A DNA stretch of 64,000 bases from Taenia hydatigena (Eukaryota > Platyhelminthes > Cestoda > Cyclophyllidea > Taeniidae). The DNA is taken from positions 19,868,342 to 19,932,341 of the forward strand of contig JADWOT020000002.1 in the NCBI GenBank assembly GCA_036345935.2. Reading direction: 5' to 3'. Position 1 is the first letter of the stretch, and each line of letters begins with the position of its first letter. The notes beneath the pieces were generated by a model. The model did not search any database and had not been told where the DNA came from. It saw only the letters and a program-made list of their open reading frames with translations. This document shows positions 14,101 to 26,853 of this stretch, piece after piece. The position numbers were made by a program, and so were the translations under genes.

Positions 14101-17100
14101 TGGGAATTTAAATAAACTCTTTTGCTTACAGGTTAACCGCTGACTTTAGCTTTGCGCAATTCAATTTTCCAATGGCGATGCAGATATCGCCACTTGACCT
14201 AATGAATTGATGGACTATTTATTACTAGGTGTCCTCTGGTTACCTAACTATCAGCTAACTAGCTGGTTGACAACTTGACCTACACGAACATCTGAAAAGA
14301 TGCAATTCGCTGGCTGCATTGTCATTGCTTGAGGGTTTGCTTTTGGCTGGTAATGCTCCCTTTAGGAGACCCGAAGACGTTCATTTCCCAACTAGCTGAT
14401 TGGGTACTGGCTTCGTGTAGAGGCCAGTCCTGTAACAGGAGGTTGTTTATTACCGCGTTATTCACAGCTGTAAGGCATCAATAGAATAATTTTACCCAGG
14501 CATTCCTCCGCTGTTCATCGTCAGTGCGTCATTCACTTGATTGAATCCTAAGAAGGTCATCTTGCTGACAGTGTACGCGTTTTTTTGCTTGGAAGGCTGC
14601 CATTGGCTCGCGTTTCTCTTTTGGCCATTGGCTTTTTTCATTGGTTGGTCGAGCAGTAGACCTTAGATTTTGATTGGTAGTCGCTACCGTTTCTGTTGTT
14701 TTGTTGGTGCCGAATGAAACGAATCAAATTTCACCATTAATTTACATTTTGTGACTGCACTAATCTATGCCATCACGGATTCAGACTTTAATCAGCCACA
14801 TAGCCACAAGTAGCGTGAGCAATTTGGTGAACGGCTTGGAGTGCTACTTGATTATTCCCTGTTAGAGGCATAATCTTAAATGATGCAAAGAGCCATGTGT
14901 TTAGAATTTTCATCGCTCAGATTTGGGGGCCATAACACTTCTTTTTACTATCCGGCTGACTTCATGTTACCTCCATAATCTTTAAATTGTAAAGAGGGAA
15001 ACGCTGATGACGCCGTCATTGTTAGTGAAATCTATTTTATCCTTTTAATCAAGCCAATTACATAGGTTCATCATATCTTTGCGCTACCGGCTGGTTAACC
15101 GTATGAAGTGGGCGCTGAAAAAGTCTTTTACTCCTTCATCTCTTTATTAATCGGTGCTGCTCAAATGATCGTATTTTCATTGGTTGACTTTGGGCTGGTC
15201 TCTATGTGTTGATTTGTTATCAGTAACACTAAACAACTTTTGGGGGTATTGGGTTTTGTTTATTCTGTCGCTAAAGTGTTTGCCTATTAACTGACGATTG
15301 CTGAGTAAATGCATAACTCAGATACCATTGTCGGAAATTTCAGGGGCTGATTTCTGCTATTCATTAAGTCAGTGTGCGTTCATTAGCGATGAAACTGACT
15401 ACAACCTCTTGTCTCAGATTGGTGTACGTTGTTTTTCTAATGTCGTGATTAAACGCCGCTTTGTTTTGCGCATGATTATGCTAAATGAATTGCGCATGAA
15501 ATCGAGACGCCATTTCTGTTTCGTGGGTGCATCTCTTACGCGCTGATTTTTTGATGGATGAAGCTCTTTGGTGTTGTGTTATCGTTTGTCGACTTTTGAT
15601 TGTCTGTGATGTTCTTGATTCTTGATGCGTTTACCAAAATCATTTATCGAGAATCAAGTTTGATTATAGGTTTGTCTTCTGAAGTTAAAAGGGGCGAAAA
15701 TTTTCTCTGAATTGGCTTTATTTCGTTCAAAATCATGACTCAGTGTCTATCACTTTAATCACGACGAAGACAAACCCTCAGATTTCGACAACATTGAAAT
15801 CGTCACCGATTCGGTACCTGGTTGCTTGATTCTCCAACGTGTCTTGGGGTTTGCTTAATTGACTTCCTCTTGCGAGCGTCCAAAGTTTACTCATTTAATT
15901 CATTTTTGTTTACAAAGTCAATTGACCACATTGGGTAATGGCGTTTTGTCTACAAGTGTATTTTGCTCGCCTTTTTTGTCCTAGTCTAGCACCTTATTGC
16001 GGCCAAATTCAGTCGTCACCGCAACTTTTTTTCCTTTTAAATGCATCTACTGATTTTTCAGTGTAAGGCTCCGTTGACTGGTGCTTTTGATGACAATTTT
16101 AGCTGATTCTCTAGGTCTACGAAGATTCCAAACTCATATAAAATCGCAGGATATCAATTTTGTAGGTAAAATCCTTTGTTTTCGTACAACACAAACAGCT
16201 AGCTTTCCTCCGACTCTATTTAAATTTTATAATTCTTCAAACCTTTTAATACGTAGTCCTGAGAATTGTTTAATCGCATGGAATTAGTACTTGGCCATTT
16301 ATTAACCCCCTTTAGACTTTTCATCGCGTTGTGACTCGGTTTCCGCCAATTTTATTGCCGATTTCCGCTCATTTTTAATGCCTTGTGCTCTTCAAAAGTT
16401 CTCTTTCAGGGATCAATTCGGATGAATCTCTCTTAGCCTGCTGGCGCATTTACCTCCATTGAAACGATCAACTTTGTAGCACCGTTTTTCCTCTCTCCAT
16501 CACATCGTGAAACAGTTCCTTTGTGGTAGATCAGTTCTGCCAGGATACAAACAAACAAAGTGATAACCAACCACTAATGCCGCAAAACCATCTTTGATCG
16601 TTATGGGGGTATCTGTTCACTATAAATAAACAAAATCATCATCCTATTCGCCTCTCCAAAGATGAATACGATCACCCCTTCAGTTCCATTTAACTAAACC
16701 TCTAGGCTTGTCTGTGTGAAATTTTGGCCTTTACTAGCTTCGCTGAGCTGTACTATTAATGTCCCATTGGCGTCGCACCGAGATTCGGCGAAGTAATATT
16801 TTTCATAAATAATTGCCATTACCACTAATGATGCCATGTGGTAATAGTTGCGCATTTCTTACGTGACCCCACTTTCCCAATCCCCGTAGTCGGTTTTCCC
16901 ATGGTCTACTACTTCGGCCCGGTGGGACGACATAATGCCCTCGTAATGGAACTCCTCGGCCCCTCTCTGGAAGATCTATTCGAAATTTGTAATCGCCAGT
17001 TTTCTCTCAAAACGGTCATTATGATCGCCCTTCAATTAGTAAGTTGATTTATTTTACTTGTTTGAAAGCGATTGGATGCTTCATTTGATGACCTTGGAAT

Positions 17101-20100
17101 CAGTTATTTGTGCAAGCATTCAAAGCCCCTCCTATGGCCGATTTAAACGCATCCAATGCTTGTCTCATCTCTTCATTGGCCATTAAGTTACTCCCCCGAA
17201 GTTGACTCGGTTTCGATGACTTTTCTTTTGTTAGCCCCCTACGGTTATCCATCCCACAACATATTATTACTATTCCACTGATATAACGCTCCAGGAACTT
17301 CTGAAGTGTGTAGAATACCCTATAGGCGAGTGGCGGAACTCCACGCTGCCCTCGTAAAGGAAAAATCACGAGTCAGTGCTCAAGAGTAGATGCAGTTTTG
17401 CTGCATAATTTGCTCAACTTTCCGCGTTCCTTGACCCTCCCTGTGACCAATCTTTTGTGAAACAGGCATGAGCCTCATTGCAGTGGAAAGAATTCTGAGC
17501 TCCACGATGGAGATACATCTTTAAGATCTCATTGGGGTTCATTTTAAAGGCATTGTGTAGGACCAACTGTTTTTAGCAGTGAAGATATTCTATGCACCAA
17601 TTGATGATCGTAGGGTGAAAAAGTTACCCATCCCGTTAAGTAGACATTATTTCCGATTTCTTTTCTCTCATCCCCTTCGCAGCATCGTGAATGCTACTCC
17701 CCTATCCTATCTTGGCTGTGTTGTGATGGTGTCAGTCGCTCCCTTCTTACACGAAGGCAATGCTAGCCAGACTTTTTTCATTAACGACATGAACTCACTT
17801 AGTCCAGTTTTTTTGGTCTGCTGATCACCAAATAGATTCGCGATGAGGCTTGAATAGTTCTGTATTCTACTTAGGTAATCTCATTCGTTTTCCTGGGCCA
17901 TTCTTGTTGTGCATTCCTCATTTGTCTCTGAAGCGCTAAACGCAATCTTTTTTGAAGCATGGCTAGGGTAAACGAGGTTATAGAGCATGCAAGTCTGCGG
18001 GTAACCAAGACAAAGAACATAGACGATGCTGCCTTTGGGTTCCCAGCCTGGTAGTATATGTTCCTTTTATGAGCGAGTAATTCTTGCTACATTCCTCTTT
18101 ACGAAGCAGAACTTAGGTGCTGTAGTTTCCCTGTTTTGAGCCACCTTGGAATCAGCTATCCGCTACAATCCTCTATAGTAGCCGTTTGACCCACTTAGAA
18201 GTGGTTCCTTCTTTGAAACTTTATCAATGTGTATTCCACTAGTGTAGCTTCCGAGTTCTCTTATCTAAACCACTATAGAGGTTTACAAGTCTTGAAGTAG
18301 CTGTATTATGAGCCTAGAATTGAGCTGACAAATTAATGGCAATTCTCAGTGCAAACTTAGTGATTTTGAGTCAGGTGGATGTAGCAATCATGGACGGGTG
18401 GATATGGTTCCTCTTGTTGCATGGACGTTGGGCGGATTGTTGCATCGGTAGTGGACGTGTGGGTCGTGAAAGGCTCCTAGATGAATGAATGAAAGGGTGG
18501 GTCTGAAACAAATTAGCGGGCAGTTTTTGGACAGATGCTCTAGTGAGTGATAGGTGGATGAAGCCACATGTCATTGTGCAACTCCGAGTCTTGTTTCTCT
18601 TTCTACTCGAGTTATCCCCTTTAAGGAAGAGTGAGCTTGCTTTATCTGTGATAAATTATTCGTGTGTTTTCGGTGATTTTATGCAGCTGCAGAGAATCGA
18701 ATACGTCCACTCGCACCACCTAATATACAGGGATGTGAAACCAGAGAACTTTCTTATTGGACGCCAATCCTACGACCGCCACCGCATCATCTACATGATC
18801 GATTTTGGGCTTGCCAAGGAGTACATTGATCAGGATACGGGAAAGCACATCCCCTTCAAGGACCACAAGAGTCTTACTGGCACCGCGCGCTATATGAGTA
18901 TCAATACGCATCTCGGCAAAGGTTTGTTCTTTCTTCCATTTGTCAATTTGATGCTCTCTCATTTATGTTTGATTGACGGTTTGCTGTTATGGCCGCATTA
19001 GGTGGTTCACACTGAGATGTTTATGCAAGATGCCCTCTGAGTTGATTAATCATTCATTTGAGGTGTTTTTTAAATGCCCCAAATGAGTCGCTTAAGTTGT
19101 TCTGGGGCCTTTGAGGTTACTAAAAGGAAATGGAATTCGGGGTGCAAAGACTGCGGTTTCGACACGATCTCCAGAGTTTGAATTATACCCGAACGAGTTT
19201 TCATTACAGCTGGAGCGGGCAAGACTAGCTCACTTTACTTCGATAATGGTGCTGCTAATAAATGGGATCCATCGTTGCAACAAAAAGATGTCTTTTGCGC
19301 AATGTAATGGTAGGCTTTGCCTCTACCCACCCAGCGTTCCCATCGCATTCCCTGCGTTTAAAGTGCTCGCCATCTCGTTCACACGGTACTTCATCGTCAT
19401 TTTATTCTTTTTATGCACGGCCTCACTCTACCGCATTGCCGAACGGCATCTGAAATAGACTGCTCCAATCTCCTAACTTCATGTAACACCGTTACTGTAG
19501 TGACCACTTTTACAGAGGTCTGCAAAATTTAAAATTGCCTCGTTTTCTCGTCTGCAGAAGCTCGTTCTTCCTGCGGTATGGGCGCCTGCTGGCGATTGGG
19601 GATTGAATTATTGTTCTATTTGTCCCACTGAAAGTGTTAATTGGTCGATAAGTTGTGCAGATGCCAAGCGCTCTAGCTCAGTCTTTCTGCCTTTTTGCTC
19701 CCCAAATCCTGGCCAACCTGTTGTTTGTGGGACAGAGTGCGATTTTTCGTGTCGATAGCATCCAATGGGGTCTAATTTTGCCTCAGCTGCTTACTCAGCG
19801 TTTGGCAGGCAACGAGACGCGTTTCTGTCCTTCTATAGCAGTTTACTTCATTTGCCACTCTCAGAATGATATTCGCTTTGGGAGCGGCAAGCCTCGCCAT
19901 TGCAAAACTGAATCGTAAAGTCGGCCGATTTGTCTGACAGGAATGGCTGTATAACATCCCCCAGACGTGGCTAATTGCCTTCCCTTTTCATCTTTTTCTG
20001 GTGAAAATGGGGCGTTAAAGGGATTTAAAAGGACCTCGTTTTCATTTAGTCATTTTTAAAGGTAATTCCGCCTGATTCCACCATTTCGAATAACTTACTT

Positions 20101-23100
20101 TGTCTGGAAGTTCATGTCTGAGGTGTTTTCCACCTTTAATCTTGCAGGGTGTGTTCAACGTTTGATTGTTGTTCACGATCATCTCCCTGACAAAAGCCTA
20201 ATGCATAGGGAGATTCATTGACGGCTTGGGGCCAAGTTCTCCTTTGTTGTCCCACTTCTGTCACCTCAGCCAGCTCTATCGCACATCGCCGGGCGCGAAC
20301 CTGTTTAGGTGTGTGTGTGTAGTTGCCAAAGTTAGCTTCACATGATTTATCACTCATCTATCTCATGATTTTCGAGAGTAGATTAGAATTTGCGGTTTCC
20401 GTTGCAGTTCTGCTAACCCTAAAGACGCAATGCTGAAATTGTCTTTCAACCGGCTGCAGCAGTAATGCATCTGGCGTGGGTTTTGATGAAATTGCTCATG
20501 TTCAGAATTGAAGGTTGGACGGCGTTTAGTGTGCCCCGGAGATGGATACATTCATGCCAGGTAGCTGAAGCCAGGGTAATTTGATGGCTAGTCGAGTGGA
20601 GCGTTAAATGAGTGTTCTAGTATGTTGATGGTTGGAAAGTTCTGGAGCAGATGGGTGAAATAGAGGGGTCTGCTGAGGTTGTCTGTAAATGAATGAATGG
20701 ATGCATAAACAAACGTGTGGATCTGAGCGAGAGGTAGACAAGGCAAAAACATCGTAATGCGTATATGGATGGTTTGGGATGAGTAAGAGACGTATCGGCT
20801 GGTCAGTGGAATTGTCTGGCTGGAAAGGGCGAAAAAATAGGGGGATGTTTATTCCATGGGCTAATTTGCAGCTTAGCGAACGAATGAATTCTTGTGTTAG
20901 TGGATCAATGGCTAGGGGACAGATCTAGAGTGTGTGGCTATGGATGTGGGATGTACGAACGCTTGATGTTGGGAGGAGGGGAGTCAGCACACTTTGTATC
21001 GCCAACTGAAATGGGTAGATGAGTAGACAAATGAGAGAATTTCGGGCATATGAATGAATGGGCGGACGGATGTGTGGACGAGTATACTGGACCTCTCTTC
21101 TAGTTACTTTCGCCTCATTTCTCTCTCTTAAATTACCCTCGCAGAGCAATCGCGTCGTGACGACCTAGAGGCTTTGGGTCACATGTTCCTCTACTTCCTC
21201 CGTGGTTGCCTGCCCTGGCAGGGCCTCAAGGCGGACAATCTTCGCGAGCGGTATCAGAAGATCGGCGACACAAAGTGTGCCACGCCTATTGAAGTCCTCT
21301 GTCAGGGCTATCCAGGTTTGTCTGTCTCCCAGTTTCCATCTCTTTTTTTTTCTGTAGGTTTTCGTTTCCTCCCAGTTGCGGTGTTTTCGAGCCATTTGGG
21401 GTTTAATTTATTGCTCATGCTAAAAGTCCACTTCTGATCAGCCGTTAATCTACCGCTGGATTACTTTTAACCTAATTTTAGGGGCTCCTGTATTCCCTGC
21501 AAACGTAACCCCTTGTTAAGGTTTATCCAAATTAATGGTGGCTTTAAGAAGAGTTTTGCTTAAAATCGAGGTTTTAACTTTCTGAGCTAATTTTTAAGGC
21601 ACACTCTCGGTTGTCTGTCTCTCTGCTTTCTGACTTGGCTAATTTGTTATTTTGAGGCTGTTTTTAAGTTGTCTCCATCCGAGTCTACTCATTTACCTGG
21701 GGGGAGGGGGGGGGGAAAGGGATTTTTTAATGGCTAAATTTTATCCAACTCGAAGTGTTTATTTCGACTGCTTAAGTGTGTTTTTCACATTCTTACTGTC
21801 AACTTTTTTTTTCAAAAGTATTCAGGCCCACGTTTAAAAAACTTCGGGACGTGTTTTTGTGGCACCAGTAAAACGATCTTCTCTTCGAACCGAGGTTCCG
21901 GCTAGAGTTGTCTGGCTTGGTTTTTCAACCGCTTGAACTTTGAGTTTGGTCTCTTTTCTCTCTCCCAATTCACTTGAGGTCGTGCAGCGCCCCGAGACTG
22001 CCATGGAGACGAAAGAAAAACAAATAGAAGCGGTTGAGGCAGCTGGCCAAGACACAAAGTGAACCTTTACCAAGTCCCGAGATTTAGACAAACAATCAAC
22101 GCACCACACTTGTTTACGGTTACTTACAACTACTCCATTTTCATTAATCTTTAATTAATGGCACTAGAGTGGTTTTCACGCATCTTTATGGGTTAAAGTC
22201 GGACTGGCGGGTGCTGGTTTCCACCCCACCACTGGTCTCTTAATAAAGAGATTTAATCTTTTACTTGCTGATTCTACGACCATTCGATGCGGTCATTATC
22301 GGAATGCTACAGAATCATTAATTTACTCATTCCTTGTCCTTTGGTTTTGTATTCCACTTCGACTGGTGCTTTTGGGCACATTACACCCTTTTGCTATTCA
22401 CCTCTCCACAATCATGATCCACTTCCCCAATCCAATTAGCCGGGAGAGCGAGTGCTGTCTTTGGCCATGTGGCCAAAGTCCCTGTCCAAGACCCTACTTC
22501 GGCCATCGGTTTGGTTCAAATGAATGACTTTTCGCTACTTTTCTGTCCGAATCTATGCTTCTATTGGGTGGTCCCGGTCAAAGTACCCTTCGTCTGCAAT
22601 TCGTTCCTCTGTCGTAGACCACTCTCGGTCATTTGCGGCGCATAAATGGTGGCTGAATTTGAGAGGTTCCAACTGATCCAGGCTTGCTTCTGATGTGCTT
22701 CTTCTCGATGTTGTTTTGTTGTGCTTTGATCTCACCTTAAGGCGCTAGGAGCACCCATCTTAATTAATGCTAATTTTCTGATGTTTTATTTGCCTTCAAT
22801 TCTTTGCATTTTTAGTGTTGAAGCTCCGTTCTCTAACGTCTCACATCACTCTAATCCAGGCCCCACTTTTGGTTCTGTTTCTAAATGTTCAAGTCCTTAT
22901 TTTACACGGCTTAAAAGTCTTTCGGGTCGACCGTGTCGACCCGTGGGGCGCTTTGCTCCTCGGCGTTAGCTAAATTGACACTTTTCTTCAGTACAGAAGC
23001 TCTGTACTTCACTTGTCTACGTTTCTTGGTCTAAAAATGCTTACTATTTTGAAGGGACGCTAAACTGCACGTGTGCCTAAGTCGGTCCTTTCCTTCCTGT

Positions 23101-26100
23101 TAGTCTCCTCTTTATTTCGTCAACACAAATGCACAATTGGGCTTTGAATTGAGTAATCGGGAGAGCACTGCTTGTTAGCCTTTAAGGGTTTATTTTGGCC
23201 AAATTTGTATTGGTGCACTACCCAATCTAGCGTATTCGACTGTTATCTGGGGCTGTTCTCTGTCCTAACCTCCATCTACATCATTTTTGTTCTAAAAATA
23301 CAAGTTTTTTTTAGCATTTGAGGTCATTTGATACCCAACACCTCTTAGCGTTACCTGCATTACCTTGTGCCTTTTTATTTGCTGTTTCAATTCACTTTCA
23401 TACCCTTTATCCACCCTTGAGAGCGCATTTTTGGACGTCTTGACTTCATCAAGTTTATATTTTAGAAAAAAAGTGAGTGGTACCCTTTTTTTCTGCCGTA
23501 GCAACTCCTGATTCCATTTTTCATCTCATCCATCTTCGATGCCCTCGCGCTAGTTGGTTTCTAAGGTTACTTGCTTTCATCAAGCCTGTCCAACCGGTTC
23601 TACCAACAAATCTGCCAATCTCATTGCTCTCGATATCAATCAGGCTTAATTTATGCCCGTCCTGACTCCGTCGTCTCGTAATCTGCATTATTGTGGGAGC
23701 AAAGCCTCAACTGGCTTTCTCCAACCCCTCGCCGAAACGAAGAGGTCTGATGGCACTCAAAGGGCCTCTAATATTGGGATGACCTTCCCTCCCGCCCTCC
23801 TTTGAGACCAGTTTCAGGGCTTTGTCTGTTGTTGATTATTCTAATTCAGGTCTGATCCCTCTCCCTCCGTTGAATTCGGAATTGGTGCTGAGTTCGATTC
23901 GCGGTGGATTCGGTCTCGTTCTACGGTTACTTTTGAGGGAACCGTTTCTTCTTTTCGAAGACACGAATTTGCGTCTTTCAGTCGGCACTGTTTCGCGCAG
24001 TTTTAACGCTGATGCAATGTTTACGTCCTCCTCCTCCTCCTCCTCCTCCTCCTCCTCTTCTATAAGTGCGTCTTAAAGAAGGAGTATTTCTTGTGTCAAT
24101 TAGACAACTCTCAACTCGGGTACTTGGTTTTGCTTACCCAGAGTGAATTCCCATTTCCTGTCTCTCTCTTGCGCAGTAATTTTGGTCACCCTGTTTTTTT
24201 TACCCAATGGAAAAACAATGCTGGGATTGAGGGCTGCCCTCACCCCGTTTCCACGGGATCCGGTGATTGGGAAAGGCTTTTTTTGCACTCCACCTTAATA
24301 GGTGTGAAGCTGTTTTCTAAGCGTAATTCTTATCCCCATTTCTTCTGGCTTCGAGGATCCTCTTAAGTCCAATTTCCTTTCTGAAATTTTTTTCCCCCGA
24401 TCCTACTGCTTTTTCGATTTGTTCTAGAGCAGTCCTTACTCCTTTTAATTCCGTCTGTCTGGAACAGCACTAACTGGGTCATTCTTTTCGAGCGTAGGAA
24501 AAGGGTGACCTCTCGACGAATAAATTGAGCCTACTCTGTGGTTATGTTTTCAATCACCTGCTCTAAGACAGTGAAAACGATGTGGAAGGTTTGCCTCCTC
24601 CGCTTCGATAGATGGTGAATTAAAAGTTCCCATCGACTGTAAAACCAACCCAGCATTGACTAAATTGTCCTTTTCGATCATTGTACTTGACAAGTGACCT
24701 TTCAGTGAAATTGTGCTGCACTACGAGGCACCGAGAATGTGTATTGGCGAAAAGCGGTGATGACAATGGTAAGACAAGGCATTTTGGTAACTTTCAGACT
24801 GTTTTGCGTACTGGACTCGCGTTTAGCCCTAATTATTCGGTTCAACACGCTTAATTAAACATGGATTTTGCATTCCATAGGGGATGCTTTACTTGTGTGA
24901 AAACTTTGAACCACTTGGTAGATTCCTTTTAAGACACCAATCGCCTGGGCTCGATTGTCGTGATCCCGCAGTGCTTAACAAAAGCAACCCATGGGGTGGA
25001 GCAGTCCATATTTGGCGGGTAGCCTTCCACCTAACCCATCACCTAGCTGGGTTCTTATTTTTATCTCTATTAGAGATGGCCACGTACCTGCGCTACGTGC
25101 GAAGTCTGGACTTCTTTGAAGTGCCCAACTACGAATACTTGCGGTGGATTTTCACTGATCTCATGAAGCGTCAGCGATGGGAGTGCGATTGGGAGTTTGA
25201 TTGGTGCTATCGTCCACTTCCAGGTGCTCCCCGAGTACGTCTCTGCTTTCTGAATGGTCATTTCGATGATGCTTTTATAATATCTTAACATCTCTCCTTT
25301 CGTAACTCCCAAGAATTAAAAAGTTTCTGGTATGTCCATGCTTAAAAGTTCATTTTAATTATTGTTTTAAAACTGTCTGTTGAAGGGCAGCTCGTCGGGC
25401 CATCAGAATAACCTGGTCGCCAACACTACTCCGGCAGCGCAAGCACCTACGACAGATCCTATCAGCTCAAACGCCGTCAATGCGGGTCATTCCAGCCACC
25501 CCGGTCCCCATCCCCCTCCCAACTCCTCCGCCTATTGGTCGGGTGCAGCAACGCCGGCGGTGGGAGGTGACACTGCCCACACAGGTCGGCGACCCAGTGA
25601 GCAGCGAAAGTTACATGCCAATGGTGATGAACAGGTGAGATGCAATAAAAAGGCGCTCCTTACTTCTAAGCCCTCAGTAGGGTTTATAGTTATAAGGTGA
25701 TTAGTATGAGCTGTTTCCGAAGGCGATTCCGATAAATTGATACTCTCCAGCATTTACCTTAATCTCGTAAAGCATTTCCAGCACAAGACTAGTCGCCACT
25801 GCTGAACCATCGATGTCTTGGAATCGGGCGTTTGTTGACTTTTTGACAGTGTAAATGCTCGTGAATGATTGTGCTAGTCCTTCCTGTTGTTGAAAGATCT
25901 GTATTTTGTGTACTCTCGGTACCGGACAGATCATGTGTCTATCACCCAGACATCCAGGGTCTAAAGTTCCACCAGTAAATTGTGTGTGGGTTGAGGACCA
26001 CCTCCGTCTTAGTGAAGGAGAGAGGGGAGGGGGTTTGAGCCCCATGTCATCGCCATGAATTGAATTCAAAGGCGTCCTGAATTGGACGCCCTTGTCGGCT

Positions 26101-26853
26101 TTTCGCGTGCTCATATGGGTGGATTGAAATCATCCACGTGATGGAAATAGAGCTGACTCCTCTTTGGTATTTCGGCGTGTTAGGCAGTAATCGAAGTCTA
26201 AGTGCCATTTGTTCGATCGACTTTATCATTGACTTGTACAGAACGATTGGATGATTCGAAGCAGTGACCTGTGCTACCACCCTGGAGACTCATTTGTGGG
26301 AGGCTGATTAGACCTGTACAGTCAAATCTGTGACTACATTCAGGAACATGCACTTGTGTGATAAGTAATATCAATAACGATTCACGGTTCCCTGTAGCAG
26401 TTGTTGGGAGGCGAATCCATGCGGCCCAGTGACATGCCGCTCTCCGAGGTGCCACACGGTCAACCACCTACCTCCCCATCTGCCGCCAACCCCGCCAACA
26501 TTGGATACTCCCATCCCCCTGCGGTTGGCGGTGGCAACCCACAATCCACCCCCGTGAACCTCGCCACCGTGGCCAACAAGGCAGCTACACCAGGTACGGG
26601 TGATACCTCTTCTGGGTCACAGGCTTGTGGGTGAGTTTGATTTGATTTTGACGCGACCAGCCGGTGTGTCGGTTAAGCCTCGGTGATGAACCAGAGGCTT
26701 TTTTTTGTGACTGGGCCTTTATTTTGAGTCGTATTGATTGATGAATTTTTTTAGTGTAATCAAGTCTCACTCCTTTTCTTCGTCCCTTGCCTCAGCTGCT
26801 GCTCCTGCCTGGGTCGTTCTCGTAACCGGCGTCAACGATCACGATTCAAGTAG
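5152..26853 (+). CDS. CSNK1G: casein kinase 1 gamma (membrane-anchored Ser/Thr kinase), complete
   Basis: Nine coding exons: 5152-5275, 9216-9332, 16890-17038, 18687-18921, 21145-21315, 25074-25234, 25386-25634, 26401-26630, 26796-26853. All junctions are GT-AG with matching phases; the total is 1494 nt (497 residues). The ATG at 5152 gives a 20-residue leader before [18 protein letters not shown], the family's glycine loop (about residues 21-38). The catalytic lysine is K54 (VAIKLEP), the HRD-like aspartate D146 (YRDVKPEN) and the DFG aspartate D169. [21 protein letters not shown] and LPWQGLKAD are CK1 hallmarks. Residues 320-478 are a Pro/Ser/Asn/Gly-rich tail. The C-terminus has a CGCCSC cluster followed by basic residues, as in CK1 gamma, where the cysteines are palmitoylated for plasma membrane attachment. 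CK1 gamma phosphorylates Wnt co-receptor LRP6 in other animals. The subfamily assignment is firm. Confidence 0.95.
5276..9215 (+). other. CK1 gamma intron 1 (3.9 kb)
   Basis: This long T-rich intron interrupts the glycine-loop glycine codon (phase 1). Several 60-100 codon open frames occur, but none resembles a known protein or shows exon-like splice sites. No repeat from the other families in this window was seen. Confidence 0.7.
9333..16889 (+). other. CK1 gamma intron 2 (7.6 kb)
   Basis: The longest intron in the window. It is mostly T-rich but contains a compositionally different stretch from about 12.7 to 13.9 kb, which is GC-richer and CpG-dense at its end. A 145-codon minus-strand open frame (9565-10002) and a 125-codon one (13544-13921) are not recognisable as proteins. 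Confidence 0.7.
13550..13870. promoter_or_regulatory. CpG-rich island in CK1 gamma intron 2 (possible regulatory element)
   Basis: About 320 bp with many CG dinucleotides (for example gcgcgtg, ccgcgcac, gtcgcgac, tcggccgc, gtgcgctcgcg). It sits in an otherwise AT-rich intron and is followed by an abrupt T-rich segment with a long T run at about 13.95 kb. It could be an internal promoter or enhancer, or part of an old insertion. Only the composition is seen; the function is inferred. Confidence 0.3.
17039..18686 (+). other. CK1 gamma intron 3 (1.6 kb)
   Basis: It follows ...IALQL and precedes LQRIEYVHS, phase 0. The 3' part (about 18.36-18.56 kb) has a short degenerate tract of ATGGATGA-type words like those in other introns of the window. 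Nothing else is recognised. Confidence 0.7.
18922..21144 (+). other. CK1 gamma intron 4 (2.2 kb)
   Basis: The intron splits the codon before [14 protein letters not shown] sequence (phase 1). Its last 600 bp is a degenerate tetranucleotide tract. No gene is supported. Confidence 0.7.
20570..21090 (+). repeat. degenerate ATGG/ATGA-rich tract
   Basis: Repeated short words such as gaatgaatgg, atggatgg and gatgagtag with frequent substitutions. Similar tracts occur at about 37.0-37.25 kb and 54.36-54.47 kb, and in reverse complement at 62.15-62.95 kb. It looks like an eroded simple repeat. Confidence 0.5.
21316..25073 (+). other. CK1 gamma intron 5 (3.8 kb)
   Basis: This phase 1 intron lies between ...QGYP and EMATYLRY. 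It contains a G-run at 21699-21720 and a (TCC)n tract at 24026-24057. No gene is supported. Confidence 0.7.
24026..24057 (+). repeat. (TCC)n microsatellite
   Basis: About ten uninterrupted TCC units inside CK1 gamma intron 5. Confidence 0.9.
25635..26400 (+). other. CK1 gamma intron 7 (766 bp)
   Basis: It lies between the two exons of the low-complexity tail. It contains a 137-codon minus-strand open frame (25701-26114) that I do not recognise; no splice or start context supports it as a gene. Confidence 0.6.

Noticed and set aside
25701..26114. 137-codon minus-strand frame in CK1 gamma intron 7
   Set aside because: No known domain or splice context; it lies within an intron fully explained by the kinase gene.
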